A stretch of DNA of 63,009 nucleotides from Paraburkholderia guartelaensis. GTDB lineage: Bacteria > Pseudomonadota > Gammaproteobacteria > Burkholderiales > Burkholderiaceae. Location: the NCBI RefSeq assembly GCF_004353905.1, contig NZ_SMOD01000045.1, positions 1 through 63,009 of the forward strand. The letters run 5' to 3'. Below are positions 26,690 to 35,647 of the stretch, one piece after another; position 1 is the first letter of the stretch; each line of letters begins with the position of its first letter. Under the pieces are notes generated by a model. The model searched no databases and was not told the DNA's origin. It worked only from the letters and a program-made list of their open reading frames with translations. The position numbers were made by a program, and so were the translations under genes.

Positions 26690-27481
26690 CTAGAACGCGC
26701 TCCTGATCACACCCCCATCGGCCCGCAGCGCAGCGCCCGTCGTGGCCGACGAAAGCGGACTGGCGATATAGGCCACGAGCGACGCAATTTCCTGCGGCGT
26801 ACCAAATCGCTTGATGAGCGACGTGGGACGGACCTTCTCGAAGAAAGCCTTTTCGAACGCTTCAGACGAGATGCCGTCGGCCTCTGCGAGACGCTCCACG
26901 AACTCTCCAACGCCGCGCGATTTCGTCGGGCCCGGCAAGACGCTATTGACCGTAATGCCCGTGCCGGCAACGGCTTCGGCGAGTCCACGCGAAACCGCGA
27001 GCTGCGCGGTCTTCGTCACCCCGTAGTGGATCATTTCGGTGGGAATCTGCACTCCGCTTTCGCTCGAAATGAAAATAATTCGCCCCCAATTCGCCTGCCT
27101 CATCGCGGGCAGAAACAGGCGGGCGAGGCGCACGCCGCTCAAGACGTTGACGTCGAAGAAACGTTGCCAGTCCGCGTCGGGAATCTCTTCAAACGGCTTG
27201 GGCTCGAAGATGCCCAGGTTATTGACGAGAATTTCCACGTCGGGATAGCGTTGCGCGAGCTCGTCGGCTGAGGTGGCCGTGCCCAGATCGCCCGCGTATC
27301 CATAAACGTCGCTGCCCGTGTTCGCTTTCAACTGTGCGACCACGTCATCGACCGATGACTGGGAGCGTCCGTTCACGATTACACGAGCGCCTTCCTGCGC
27401 CAGGGTGCTGGCGATAGCGAGGCCGATGCCGGCCGTGCTGCCGCTCACGAGTGCGAGTTTGCCTTTCAGTTTCAGGTCCAT
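26690..27481 (-). CDS. short-chain dehydrogenase/reductase
   Basis: This 263-aa SDR has TGxxxGIG-like SGSTAGIGLAIA at residues 13-24, NNLG in place of NNAG, ISSESGVQIP with the catalytic Ser and YGVTK with Tyr/Lys. The C-terminal PTSLIKRFGTPQEIASLVAYIASPLSSATTG region is typical. The start is internal to a much longer frame and is fixed by homology and GGAAGG upstream. It lies 74 bases after another SDR on the same strand; the two are probably co-transcribed. Confidence 0.92.
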   Translation of the reverse strand: MDLKLKGKLALVSGSTAGIGLAIASTLAQEGARVIVNGRSQSSVDDVVAQLKANTGSDVYGYAGDLGTATSADELAQRYPDVEILVNNLGIFEPKPFEEIPDADWQRFFDVNVLSGVRLARLFLPAMRQANWGRIIFISSESGVQIPTEMIHYGVTKTAQLAVSRGLAEAVAGTGITVNSVLPGPTKSRGVGEFVERLAEADGISSEAFEKAFFEKVRPTSLIKRFGTPQEIASLVAYIASPLSSATTGAALRADGGVIRSAF

Positions 27482-27555
27482 GAGTGACTGCCTTCCAAAG
27501 CATGAAGTAGAGAAGGGCGGCATCGGATCTTGACCGCAGAATGCCGCCTGGACGT

Positions 27556-28320
27556 TCAGGTGCGCGTAATCGAGGCGCCGCCATCGACGAGAGATGCGGT
27601 GCCGGTTACGAACGACGAATCGTCCGACGCGAGGTAGAGGACCGAACGCGCGAGTTCTTCCGGCTTCGCGACGCGCCTGAGCGCATGCAGTCCCGTCACG
27701 AACGCTTGCGACTCGTCGGTGTCGTTCATGCCGCGATACATGTCCGTGTCTACGGCACCCGGCAACACCGCGTTGACGCGCACGCCTTGCGCGCCATACT
27801 CCGCGGCGAGCGCCTGGGTCAGGCCGATCAGCCCGGCCTTGCTCGCCGCGTAGGCCGCGGTGCCCGGAAACGCGAACGAATAGCCGACGAACGTCGACGT
27901 GAAGATGATCGATCCGCCGCCGTGCTTCAGCATTTCGGGAATCTGGTGCTTCGCACCGAGGAAGGCACTGGTCAGATTGGTCGCCAGCGCCGCGTTCCAG
28001 CCAGCCTCCGAAATGCCGGTGCTCGGGCCCATTTCGCCCAGCGTGCCCGCGTTGTTGTAGGCAATGTCCAAGCGGCCGAAGCGATCCACTGCGAGCGCGA
28101 CCAGCGCCTTCGCGAAGTCCTCCGACTGAACGTCGCCGGCTAGATACACGGCTTCGCCGCCTTCGCTGACGATCTCCGCAGCGAGCGTTTCGAGTTCCGC
28201 CGCGCGCCGCGCCGCAAGAACCACCTTGGCGCCTTCCTTCGCGAACAGCTTCGCCGTTGCTCGGCCGATCCCTGAACTGGCGCCGGTCACGATGGCCACT
28301 TTTCCTGTCAAACGTTGCAT
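27556..28320 (-). CDS. short-chain dehydrogenase/reductase (glucose-1-dehydrogenase-like)
   Basis: The 254-aa SDR has TGASSGIGRATA at residues 12-23, NNAG, FTSTFVGYSF with the catalytic Ser, AYAASKAG with Tyr and Lys, and YLASDDSSFVTGTASLVDGG at the C-terminus. All catalytic residues are present. It is the first gene after the divergent lysR promoter, so LysR control is likely. Substrate unknown. Confidence 0.93.
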   Translation of the reverse strand: MQRLTGKVAIVTGASSGIGRATAKLFAKEGAKVVLAARRAAELETLAAEIVSEGGEAVYLAGDVQSEDFAKALVALAVDRFGRLDIAYNNAGTLGEMGPSTGISEAGWNAALATNLTSAFLGAKHQIPEMLKHGGGSIIFTSTFVGYSFAFPGTAAYAASKAGLIGLTQALAAEYGAQGVRVNAVLPGAVDTDMYRGMNDTDESQAFVTGLHALRRVAKPEELARSVLYLASDDSSFVTGTASLVDGGASITRT

Positions 28321-28430
28321 TTTGAATCTCCTGAAGTCCTGCGTCGGCCAGTTGCCCTGTGCCCCGGCCCGTGAGCGCAAATATAGGCTTCAGCTCTGCT
28401 TGCAGAAAGGCATAAAACATGGTCCTATCA

Positions 28431-28445
28431 TTCAGCTTTTATGAA
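28431..28445. promoter_or_regulatory. LysR-type box in the SDR/lysR divergent promoter
   Basis: TTCA-N7-TGAA fits the T-N11-A pattern of LysR sites. It lies 15 bases before the lysR start; a second inverted pair CATAAAA/TTTTATG (28411-28443) overlaps it. Confidence 0.45.
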
Positions 28446-28460
28446 TGTTCGGAGAGGGTT

Positions 28461-29381
28461 ATGGATCGCCTGCGCGCCTTTGAAGTTTTCGTAACGGTGG
28501 TGAGCCGCGGCGGCTTCGCGCGCGCAGCCGATGCGCTCGACACGTCGCCTGCCAACGTCACCCGCTATGTGAATGAACTGGAAGCGCACCTGGGCACGCG
28601 CCTGCTCAATCGCACGTCACGGACGCTATCTCTGACCGAGGGCGGCGAGACGCTTTACGCCCGCTGCAAGTCCATTCTCGACGATGTCGCGGAGACGGAA
28701 GGGCTCGTTTCGTCCGGGTCGGTCGAACCGCGTGGAAGACTGCGCATCAATGCGCCCGTGAGTTTTGGGATTCTGTATCTGGCGCCGCTGTGGCCCGAGT
28801 TCATGCGCAAATATCCCGGTATCGAGCTTGACGTCGCGCTGATTGACCGCGTCGTCGATATCGTCGATGAAGGCTACGATCTCGCGATTCGCATCTCACG
28901 CGCCGGCTCCACCAGCCACGCAGCCCGCAAGCTGGCGACATCGCAAAACATCCTGTGCGCGTCGCCGGCGTATCTGGCCCACTTCGGACATCCGGCTATG
29001 CCGGCGGACTTGATGCAGCATCGCTGCATCGGGTACACCTATGCGGCCACTGGCGATGAGTGGCAACTCATCGACCGTGGTGGCAAGACCCACGCTGTGA
29101 GGGTCGACTGCCACATGCATACCAATAACGGAGACACGGCACGCGCAGCAGCGCTCGCGGGGCAAGGCGTGATCTGGCAACCGACGTTCCTGATCGGCGA
29201 CGAACTACGTGCAGGCACACTCGTTCACGTGTTGCCGGAGTATCGGCTGCCCGAGATCGACATACTCGCCATGTACCCGAGTCGTCGACATCTGAGCGCC
29301 AGAGTGCGCGTAGTGATCGACTTCCTGGTTGATGCGTTCAGCGGAGTGCCTCCGTGGGATCGAGGCAGTCTGAGCAGGTAG
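28461..29381 (+). CDS. LysR-family transcriptional regulator
   Basis: The 306-aa protein has an N-terminal winged helix (MDRLRAFEVFVTVVSRGGFA, LDTSPANVTRYVNELEAHLG) and an effector domain from about residue 90 (GRLRINAPVSFGILYLAPL). It belongs to the CrgA/AaeR-like group common beside reductases. The start is at M15 of the longer frame, where the HTH begins. It is divergent from the two SDR genes. Confidence 0.94.
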   Translation: MDRLRAFEVFVTVVSRGGFARAADALDTSPANVTRYVNELEAHLGTRLLNRTSRTLSLTEGGETLYARCKSILDDVAETEGLVSSGSVEPRGRLRINAPVSFGILYLAPLWPEFMRKYPGIELDVALIDRVVDIVDEGYDLAIRISRAGSTSHAARKLATSQNILCASPAYLAHFGHPAMPADLMQHRCIGYTYAATGDEWQLIDRGGKTHAVRVDCHMHTNNGDTARAAALAGQGVIWQPTFLIGDELRAGTLVHVLPEYRLPEIDILAMYPSRRHLSARVRVVIDFLVDAFSGVPPWDRGSLSR

Positions 29382-29438
29382 ATGCCAATGCGGCTCCATT
29401 GCGCCTTATTTTCAATAGGCGCATGAAATCCCACTCGG

Positions 29439-30014
29439 CTATTCGCGCCCAGGTGGCGGATTTTCAGCGATGTCGGACCAGAACTCCAGACACGCCGTTG
29501 CCATACGCACACCAAGATTCAACGGTGCCAGCCGGCGAGCGGCCCGTTCTCGTCCTTCGTTATGCTCAATAATGGCCTGGTAGACTGCCAGGCGTTCCTT
29601 GTAGAGGCGCACCTGATCTTCCGCCAGTTTTACAAGCTCGGCGGTACTGGTGAACTCACTGAAAAAGAGTTGTAGCACCGCCATATCCCGCATCTCGAAC
29701 ACTTCACCCGGCGGGGTTTTCAACCAGTTCTCGAGCGCTTCCTGGCCGCTGGATGTCAATGAATAGACCCGGCGACGGCGCCCGCCTTCTTCCACCTCCT
29801 GGTCCAGCAGGCCCTCGCGCGCCAGTCGCTCCGGCTCGCCGTAAAGCTGTGAGTGCGGAAAAGGCCAGAAGTACCTGACTGAGCGCTCTATAGCCTGCTT
29901 CAGTTGATACGGAGTCGACGGGCCCCGCAACCCGATGACTCCCAAGACGACATACGAAATCGGACTCAGCCGAACGGGTGCTTCTGCGTGTGAGGTTTTT
30001 GGGTTCGTTGACAT
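29439..30014 (-). CDS. PadR-family transcriptional regulator
   Basis: The 191-aa regulator has the PadR winged helix (VVLGVIGLRGPSTPYQLKQAIERSVRYFW, FPHSQLYGEPERLAREGLL) at residues about 20-95 and a C-terminal helical dimerisation domain. PadR proteins often answer to phenolic acids. It is divergent from an AMP-dependent ligase only about 50 bases away, which is therefore its probable target. An ATG seven codons upstream is an alternative start. Confidence 0.9.
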   Translation of the reverse strand: MSTNPKTSHAEAPVRLSPISYVVLGVIGLRGPSTPYQLKQAIERSVRYFWPFPHSQLYGEPERLAREGLLDQEVEEGGRRRRVYSLTSSGQEALENWLKTPPGEVFEMRDMAVLQLFFSEFTSTAELVKLAEDQVRLYKERLAVYQAIIEHNEGRERAARRLAPLNLGVRMATACLEFWSDIAENPPPGRE

Positions 30015-30065
30015 AGTCCGTTTCGGACGGTACATTTAGAACCATGGTACTTGAAGGAGTGTCCC

Positions 30066-31712
30066 ATGGCAACAAAGATTGCAAGCTGTTCGCAGGCTGG
30101 GCTATCGCACTGTCAAGGCGACACCTCTGGCCCTGTCATAGAGCTTTCGATTGGAGATGCCCTGCGCGTAGCGGCAGAGAATTGGGGCAATCGAATCGCG
30201 CTTGTCGAGGGCACGCAAATCACAGAGGCTCGCCGTCAATGGTCCTTCGAGCAACTGTATGCGGACGCATCCCTCGTCGCCCGTGCTCTGCTGGCGCGCT
30301 TTTCTCCTGGCGAGCACGTTGCCATCTGGAGCCCCAATCGCCCCGAATGGGTTCTGCTCGAGTTCGGCGCAGCGTTGGCTGGAATCACGCTGGTCACCGT
30401 CAATCCCGCGTATCTCCCCAAAGAACTCGTCTATGTCCTCAAGCGGTCTAACGCCGCTGGCATCGTTCTGTGTCCCGAGTACCGTGGGCGCGATTTGATC
30501 GCAGTACTGAATGAAGTCAAGGCGGATATCCCTGATGTGCGCGAAGTGATCTCGCTCGCAGATTGGTCCGCCTTTCTTGATTCGGGCGATAGCACACGCT
30601 CGTTACCCAAGGTGTCCCCAGACGACGTCGCGCAGATCCAATACACCTCAGGCACGACTGGATTTCCGAAGGGTGCGGAGCTGACGCACCGCGGGCTCGT
30701 GAACAATGGCCGTTTCTATGCCGACGTCATTGGCGCAAATGCCGAAGACGTCTGGGTCAATCCAATGCCCATGTTCCATACGGCTGGTTGCGGCCTCGCC
30801 ACCCTGGGCGCATTGCAGACGGGCGGTATGCACGTACTGCCGGCTGGATTCGATCCCGGGCTCATGCTCGATCTGATTGAGGCTTATCGCGGCACGTTGG
30901 TGTTGAGTGTGCCTACGATGTTGATCCGGATGCTGGATCACCCTGGCGCTAAAGATCGTGACCTTTCCTCATGGCGACTGGCCACGTTAGGGGGCGCACC
31001 CGTGCCCCCGGAACTCGTGCATCGCGCGGTCACCGATTTCAATATCGACGTCGCAATTGGGTTCGGTCAGACCGAGTCGTCGCCGTATATCACCCACACG
31101 CTGCCGCGCGACAGCAATCCGCAATGGATCGATACCGTGGGGCGGCCACTACCTCAGACCGAAGTCAAGATCGTCGATCCTGCTACTGGGGAGACTGTCC
31201 CGATTGGTGTGACCGGAGAAGTCTGCGCAAAGAGCATCTGCGTGATGAAGGGGTATTTCGGCGACCTCAAAGCAACAGCACAAGCCATCGACACGCAAGG
31301 ATGGTTGCATACCGGAGACCTCGGTAGCCTGGATGCACAGGGTTATTTGCGCATCCAGGGCCGCATCAAGGACATGATTATTCGCGGAGGAGAGAACATC
31401 TATCCACGGGAAATCGAGGACGTGCTGTGTACACACCCGGGCGTCTCCCTTGCGTCGATCATCGGGGTTCCTGACGCGCAATGGGGTGAAGTCGTCGTCG
31501 CTTTCGTCCAGCCGCGACAGGGCTGCAAATTGAGCAGTGACGAACTCTCCGAGTTCTGTCGCGCACGCCTCGCTTCCTACAAGACGCCACGGGTCTGGCG
31601 CTTTGTCGATCGCTTCCCGCAGACGGCCTCCGGAAAGATCCAGAAATTCGTGCTGCGGGACGAATACATGGCGTCGACCGGACACGGGCAATCCTCGCAG
31701 GAGGGACGCTGA
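30066..31712 (+). CDS. AMP-dependent acyl-/aryl-CoA synthetase
   Basis: This 548-aa ANL-family ligase activates a carboxylic acid with ATP to the adenylate and then the CoA thioester. The P-loop IQYTSGTTGFPKGAELTHRG, the GFGQTESSPYI motif, GWLHTGDLG, the hinge RIKDMIIRGGENIYP and the C-terminal catalytic lysine in PQTASGKIQKF are all present. AAGGAG lies upstream of the ATG. The divergent PadR regulator hints at an aromatic or cinnamate-type substrate, but the motifs do not decide between fatty and aromatic acids. Confidence 0.94.
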   Translation: MATKIASCSQAGLSHCQGDTSGPVIELSIGDALRVAAENWGNRIALVEGTQITEARRQWSFEQLYADASLVARALLARFSPGEHVAIWSPNRPEWVLLEFGAALAGITLVTVNPAYLPKELVYVLKRSNAAGIVLCPEYRGRDLIAVLNEVKADIPDVREVISLADWSAFLDSGDSTRSLPKVSPDDVAQIQYTSGTTGFPKGAELTHRGLVNNGRFYADVIGANAEDVWVNPMPMFHTAGCGLATLGALQTGGMHVLPAGFDPGLMLDLIEAYRGTLVLSVPTMLIRMLDHPGAKDRDLSSWRLATLGGAPVPPELVHRAVTDFNIDVAIGFGQTESSPYITHTLPRDSNPQWIDTVGRPLPQTEVKIVDPATGETVPIGVTGEVCAKSICVMKGYFGDLKATAQAIDTQGWLHTGDLGSLDAQGYLRIQGRIKDMIIRGGENIYPREIEDVLCTHPGVSLASIIGVPDAQWGEVVVAFVQPRQGCKLSSDELSEFCRARLASYKTPRVWRFVDRFPQTASGKIQKFVLRDEYMASTGHGQSSQEGR

Positions 31713-31821
31713 CTAACGAACGCTTCTTCGGCGTCGATCCCTGGGTTGCCAGCCATTTGGTTTCAGACATGCCGGACGACGTGCAGGGCTCGATTGCTCC
31801 GTCGTTCGACCGGCAATGTAG
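31713..31821 (+). other. Short coding-like remnant after the CoA ligase
   Basis: Directly after the ligase stop, in a frame beginning at an overlapping CTG, the sequence reads TNERFFGVDPWVASHLVSDM and then PDDVQGSIAPSFDRQ before losing any protein-like character. AGGAGG lies a few bases upstream. It could be the start of a lost downstream gene or a non-ATG small gene; I cannot assign it. Confidence 0.25.
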
Positions 31822-32166
31822 TCACTCTTCCAGGGGAGCGTCACAGCGGATCGTCGTAGCATTGGCTTTTTCCACCGTCAGGTTGATCGAGCGTACGCCA
31901 CCGGGACGAGTGCGGTGGCGTACGCCTGCGGGGATGGTCAGCAACTGACCCGCACGCAACTCTATTGCTCCTTCTTCAAAATCAATGATCAATACGCCCT
32001 CGATTCCGATGAACGTCTCATCGGAATCGGGATGAAAATGCCAGAAGTACGGAACCTCCATCACGCTGACGTGAATGTCGTGATTGTTGACCGTCGTGAC
32101 GACCTCGTTGCGATAACCGTCGCGTAATGCGGCTGTTGTGGCCAGAAAGTCAGTAGGTTGAATCAT
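31822..32166 (-). CDS. cupin-domain protein
   Basis: The 114-aa single-domain cupin has metal ligands in motif 1 (WHFHPDSDETFIGIEG: two His and a Glu) and motif 2 (PAGVRHRTRPGG: His). It would bind Fe or Mn and may be a small dioxygenase, isomerase or sensor. The start is at MIQPTDFLATT; the 28 residues before it lack homology. It is divergent from the GH92 gene and convergent with the ligase. Confidence 0.85.
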   Translation of the reverse strand: MIQPTDFLATTAALRDGYRNEVVTTVNNHDIHVSVMEVPYFWHFHPDSDETFIGIEGVLIIDFEEGAIELRAGQLLTIPAGVRHRTRPGGVRSINLTVEKANATTIRCDAPLEE

Positions 32167-32384
32167 GCGCTCGCTCCTGCTAATGGACTGGTAAATACGG
32201 CACGCATCGGTCGTTCCTGATCGATTTCCAGCTCGTCCCGTTGAGTTCATTCATACGATCCTCGTAAACGGTTCAGGCACTTTTAGTGCAAACGCACGCT
32301 TACGTGAAAATCTGACGCGCCTGAACTTAGTCGTCTTCGCCGTGAACATGCTCTCACATGTTGGACTGATTATGCGAAGCGACT

Positions 32385-32417
32385 AACACGCGAAGTTGCG
32401 TCAAGAATTCGCGTGTT
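32385..32417. promoter_or_regulatory. 10-bp inverted repeat upstream of the GH92 gene
   Basis: AACACGCGAA (32385-32394) and TTCGCGTGTT (32408-32417) are perfect inverted repeats with a 13-base spacer. They lie 40 bases before the GH92 -35 box and could bind an activator or repressor. Confidence 0.5.
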
Positions 32418-32458
32418 TAGTAATTTTTGATAAACAGAGAATGGCAATAGATATTCAA

Positions 32459-32486
32459 TTGACGCCATTCAAATCTCTCGTATAGC
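32459..32486 (+). promoter_or_regulatory. Predicted sigma-70 promoter of the GH92 gene
   Basis: TTGACG, a 16-base spacer and TATAGC lie 90 bases before the GH92 start codon. Confidence 0.5.
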
Positions 32487-32576
32487 ATGACTTCAAGCCG
32501 GATACCTCATGCTGCATGGATAAATAGGAAAACTAAACAAAACCCAGATACACGTAGTGAAACTCAGGAGACAGCC

Positions 32577-35516
32577 ATGATAGATTTACGCCGTCTTGCG
32601 GCCGCCATGATCATCATTGGTTCTTTGGCGGGTTGTGGAGGAGATAGTCCAGGCCAGTCCGGCTCCGCCGCTGTCGCGGCTGACCAGCTTAAAGCAGCAG
32701 CTCAAGGTAGTTCCAGTGCCGGTTCCAGCAGTGCAAACGCGGCTGTCGCTGCCGCCGAGCAAATTCCCGTTTCCGATCATGGCACCATGCAATTGACGCG
32801 GTATGTCAATCCGCTGATCGGCACGTTGGCCAGCAACTCTCCGAACCCGGTGCCAGCAGGGCAGGCTGGCAGCGTGGTGCCCGCAGCGGGCCTGCCGAAC
32901 GGCATGGTGCAGTGGGCACCCGATACGAATACCACCTCGGCCCCATCGAACAGCGCGGAGCCCGGTTCGCCGGCTGGTTATTACTACGACATCGGCTCGA
33001 TCCAGAGTTTCAGTCTCACGCATATGAGTGGCGCCGGTTGTTCCGGAAATGACGGCGAATTCCCCGTCATGCCGACGCTCGATGCCACCAAGCCGCTTGC
33101 GCAAACGTTTAGTCATTCCAACGAGAAGTCGGTAGCGGGAGCCTATTCCGTCGTGCTCGATAACCAGGTCAAGGTCGAGTTGACTGCAACCCTGCGCACC
33201 GGCTTTGGCCGCTTCACGTATCCTGACAATCAGCCTTCGACGCTCGTGCTCAATACGACGTATACAAACACGCAGACGAGCGTAGCCGGCTCAGTCACGC
33301 AGGTCGACGCGAGAACCATTTCGGGCACTACCACGGGTGGCCATTTTTGCGGTAATTCAACGAATGTCCCTGTGTATTTTTATGCCGAGTTCAGTCAGCC
33401 ATTTGTAAACACATCTACTTTTAACAATGGCGTTGCCATAATGAATTTCGGCAAAGGCGCCACAGTCTTGATGAAGATCGGCATTTCGTATGTCAGCGTC
33501 GCAAACGCCGAAAATAATCTCCAGGCAGAAAATCCTTCATGGGATTTTGAAGGTGTCAAGAAGGTTGCTGATGCGATATGGAATCAGCGCCTCAACACCA
33601 TTCAGGTAAGCAGTAGCGATGCCACCGCGTTGACGAAGTTCTACACGGCTTTCTATCACGCGTCATGGGCGCCGAGCGTATTCAGCGATGTGAACGGCCA
33701 ATATATCGGCTTCGACCAGAAGGTCCATCAGGTCAGCGCTGGCCATGCTGCGCAGTACACGAGCTTTTCGGGTTGGGACATCTATCGTTCGCTGATACCG
33801 CTCAAAGCCACGCTGTTTCCCCAAGAAACGAGCGATATGGCGCAGTCGCTCGTCAACGATGCGGATCAGTGCGGGGCCATTCCGCATTGGGTCAATGACA
33901 ACGTCGAAGATGGCGTGATGCCGGGCGACGCGGGCTCGATTATCGTGGCGGGCGCGTACGCCTTCGGTGCGCGCAAGTTCGATACTGCGGGCGCCTTGAG
34001 CCATATGATCCAGATGGCCAACATTCCCGGCACCGCGTGCAACGGCGTGACGACCAATGGCGGGCGCGCCAGCTATCTACAGTTCGGCTATATCACGAAC
34101 GGTGAATGGGGGCAGGCTTCGTCCACGCTGGAGTACGGCAGCAGCGACTTTGCGATTTCGCAGTTTGCCGGCGCACTCGGCAACACGGCGATCCAGAAAA
34201 TGCTGCGTAGCCGCTCGGCCTACTGGCAGAACCTGCTCAACACTTCCTTGACGCCACCGATAATCGCCGCACGCAACTCCGACGGCACGTGGATTCCGGA
34301 GAACCAGAGCAGCACCGACAACTACGTGGAAGGCAACGCTGAGCAGTACACGTGGATGGTGCCGTTCAACCCCACCGGCCTGTTCGCGCAACTGGGCGGA
34401 AATACGGCGGTGGTGTCGCGGCTGAATACGTTCTTTACCGTGCTGAACGCGGGGACGACGTTGCCTAACTTCTATATGGGCAACGAGCCGACTTTCGAGG
34501 TGCCCTGGTTGTATAACTGGGCGGGTTCGCCGTCGGGCACGCAGAATGTCGTCCAGCAGATCATGGCAAGCGCCTTTGGCACGGGGCCGAACGGTTTGCC
34601 CGGCAATGACGACCTGGGTGCCGTGTCGGGCTGGTATGTGTGGGGCGCGCTGGGCCTCTATCCGGAGATCCCGGGTGTCGGGGGCTTTGCGATCGGCAGT
34701 CCGCAATTTTCGTCGATCGTCGTTCATCTCGGGAACGGCAAGACGTTGCGCATCAATGCACCTGGCGCGCCCAGCGCGAATTATGTGCAGGGGCTCACCG
34801 TCAATGGCAGCGCTCACAATAGTTCCTGGCTGGACGTCGACGCACTCGCCAACGGCGCGACGCTGAACTTCGCGATGGGTTCGTCACCTTCGCAGTGGGG
34901 TTCGAGCCCGGCCGAGGTGCCCCCGTCCTATGCGGTGCCGGTCGCGCGTAATGTGGCGGATGCCTTTAACAACCACGGCATCAGCACCGACGGCAGCACC
35001 GACACCGACGGCCTTGGTTCGGACTTCGACGGCTCTCTGTTCAGCTACTCGTCGACTGCGTTGGCGGCGGCTGGCGCGGCGCCGGGCAAACCATTCGTCG
35101 TTGGCGGAGCAAGCTTCGTTCTGTCCAGTGGACCGCTCGACAACGCGGTGGCGGTGGGACAGACGATTGCGATGCCGCCCGGCACGACCGGTCATTCGCT
35201 GGTTCTGCTGGGATCGGCCAACAACGGGCCTGGTTCGGGCGCCGCGCTCGTGACCTATACCGACGGCACGACTACGCCGTTCACCCTGGCCTTTGACGAC
35301 TGGACCCTCAATGGCGGCAGCGCCGCGCCGGTGGACCCGATCGCGTTGACCACCGCACACCGCAATGCCGGCAACGGTTCGACCGATGGCGTCAAGACCT
35401 ATCTGTTTGCGGAGTCGGTGCCGCTGACACCTGGCAAGCTGGTGGCGAGCGTCACATTGCCGAGGCAGTCCAGCGAAGGCAAGTTGCACGTCTTCGGTAT
35501 CGCGGCAGCGCCTTGA
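32577..35516 (+). CDS. GH92-family alpha-1,2-mannosidase, lipoprotein
   Basis: The 979-aa enzyme probably removes alpha-mannose residues from glycans in a Ca2+-dependent inverting reaction. The start at MIDLRRLAAAMIIIGSLAGC gives a lipoprotein signal with Cys20; CAGGAGA lies upstream. The N-terminal beta-sandwich begins RYVNPLIGTLASNSPNP and GAGCSGNDGEFPVMP. The (alpha/alpha)6 domain contains FSGWDIYRSLIPL, MGNEPTFEVPWLYNWAG and GNDDLGAVSGWYVWGALGLYP, all GH92 hallmarks. The last about 180 residues form an extra beta-rich domain with a Gly/Asn/Ser-rich, NPCBM-like look. Outer-membrane anchored or secreted. GH92 is best known from Bacteroidetes and actinobacteria. Confidence 0.93.
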   Translation: MIDLRRLAAAMIIIGSLAGCGGDSPGQSGSAAVAADQLKAAAQGSSSAGSSSANAAVAAAEQIPVSDHGTMQLTRYVNPLIGTLASNSPNPVPAGQAGSVVPAAGLPNGMVQWAPDTNTTSAPSNSAEPGSPAGYYYDIGSIQSFSLTHMSGAGCSGNDGEFPVMPTLDATKPLAQTFSHSNEKSVAGAYSVVLDNQVKVELTATLRTGFGRFTYPDNQPSTLVLNTTYTNTQTSVAGSVTQVDARTISGTTTGGHFCGNSTNVPVYFYAEFSQPFVNTSTFNNGVAIMNFGKGATVLMKIGISYVSVANAENNLQAENPSWDFEGVKKVADAIWNQRLNTIQVSSSDATALTKFYTAFYHASWAPSVFSDVNGQYIGFDQKVHQVSAGHAAQYTSFSGWDIYRSLIPLKATLFPQETSDMAQSLVNDADQCGAIPHWVNDNVEDGVMPGDAGSIIVAGAYAFGARKFDTAGALSHMIQMANIPGTACNGVTTNGGRASYLQFGYITNGEWGQASSTLEYGSSDFAISQFAGALGNTAIQKMLRSRSAYWQNLLNTSLTPPIIAARNSDGTWIPENQSSTDNYVEGNAEQYTWMVPFNPTGLFAQLGGNTAVVSRLNTFFTVLNAGTTLPNFYMGNEPTFEVPWLYNWAGSPSGTQNVVQQIMASAFGTGPNGLPGNDDLGAVSGWYVWGALGLYPEIPGVGGFAIGSPQFSSIVVHLGNGKTLRINAPGAPSANYVQGLTVNGSAHNSSWLDVDALANGATLNFAMGSSPSQWGSSPAEVPPSYAVPVARNVADAFNNHGISTDGSTDTDGLGSDFDGSLFSYSSTALAAAGAAPGKPFVVGGASFVLSSGPLDNAVAVGQTIAMPPGTTGHSLVLLGSANNGPGSGAALVTYTDGTTTPFTLAFDDWTLNGGSAAPVDPIALTTAHRNAGNGSTDGVKTYLFAESVPLTPGKLVASVTLPRQSSEGKLHVFGIAAAP

Positions 35517-35520
35517 GCAT

Positions 35521-35548
35521 GTTGGGCGCCGCGCAGGCGGCGCCCAAC
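35521..35548 (+). terminator. Strong hairpin after the GH92 gene
   Basis: A perfect 12-bp stem GTTGGGCGCCGC/GCGGCGCCCAAC with a GCAG loop begins 4 bases after the GH92 stop codon. No U tract follows, but position and stability favour a terminator. Confidence 0.65.
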
Positions 35549-35647
35549 GTCGGGCTTGGTACGACAGCAGCGCACCGATCACCTGATATCGTCGATGCAG
35601 GCTGATGGGCAAGCGCATAATCGAGCGATGACTACAGGAGTCCGGAA

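Larger units (their letters stand above)
32167..32576. other. AT-rich intergenic region upstream of the GH92 gene
   Basis: This 410-base stretch is visibly poorer in G+C than the rest of the window. It carries the promoter and an inverted repeat described separately. No gene is supported. The composition change suggests a junction of acquired DNA. Confidence 0.5.

Noticed and set aside
26690..28420. 576-aa minus-strand frame
   Set aside because: The N-terminal half is an out-of-frame shadow of the upstream SDR; the real SDR begins at 27481.
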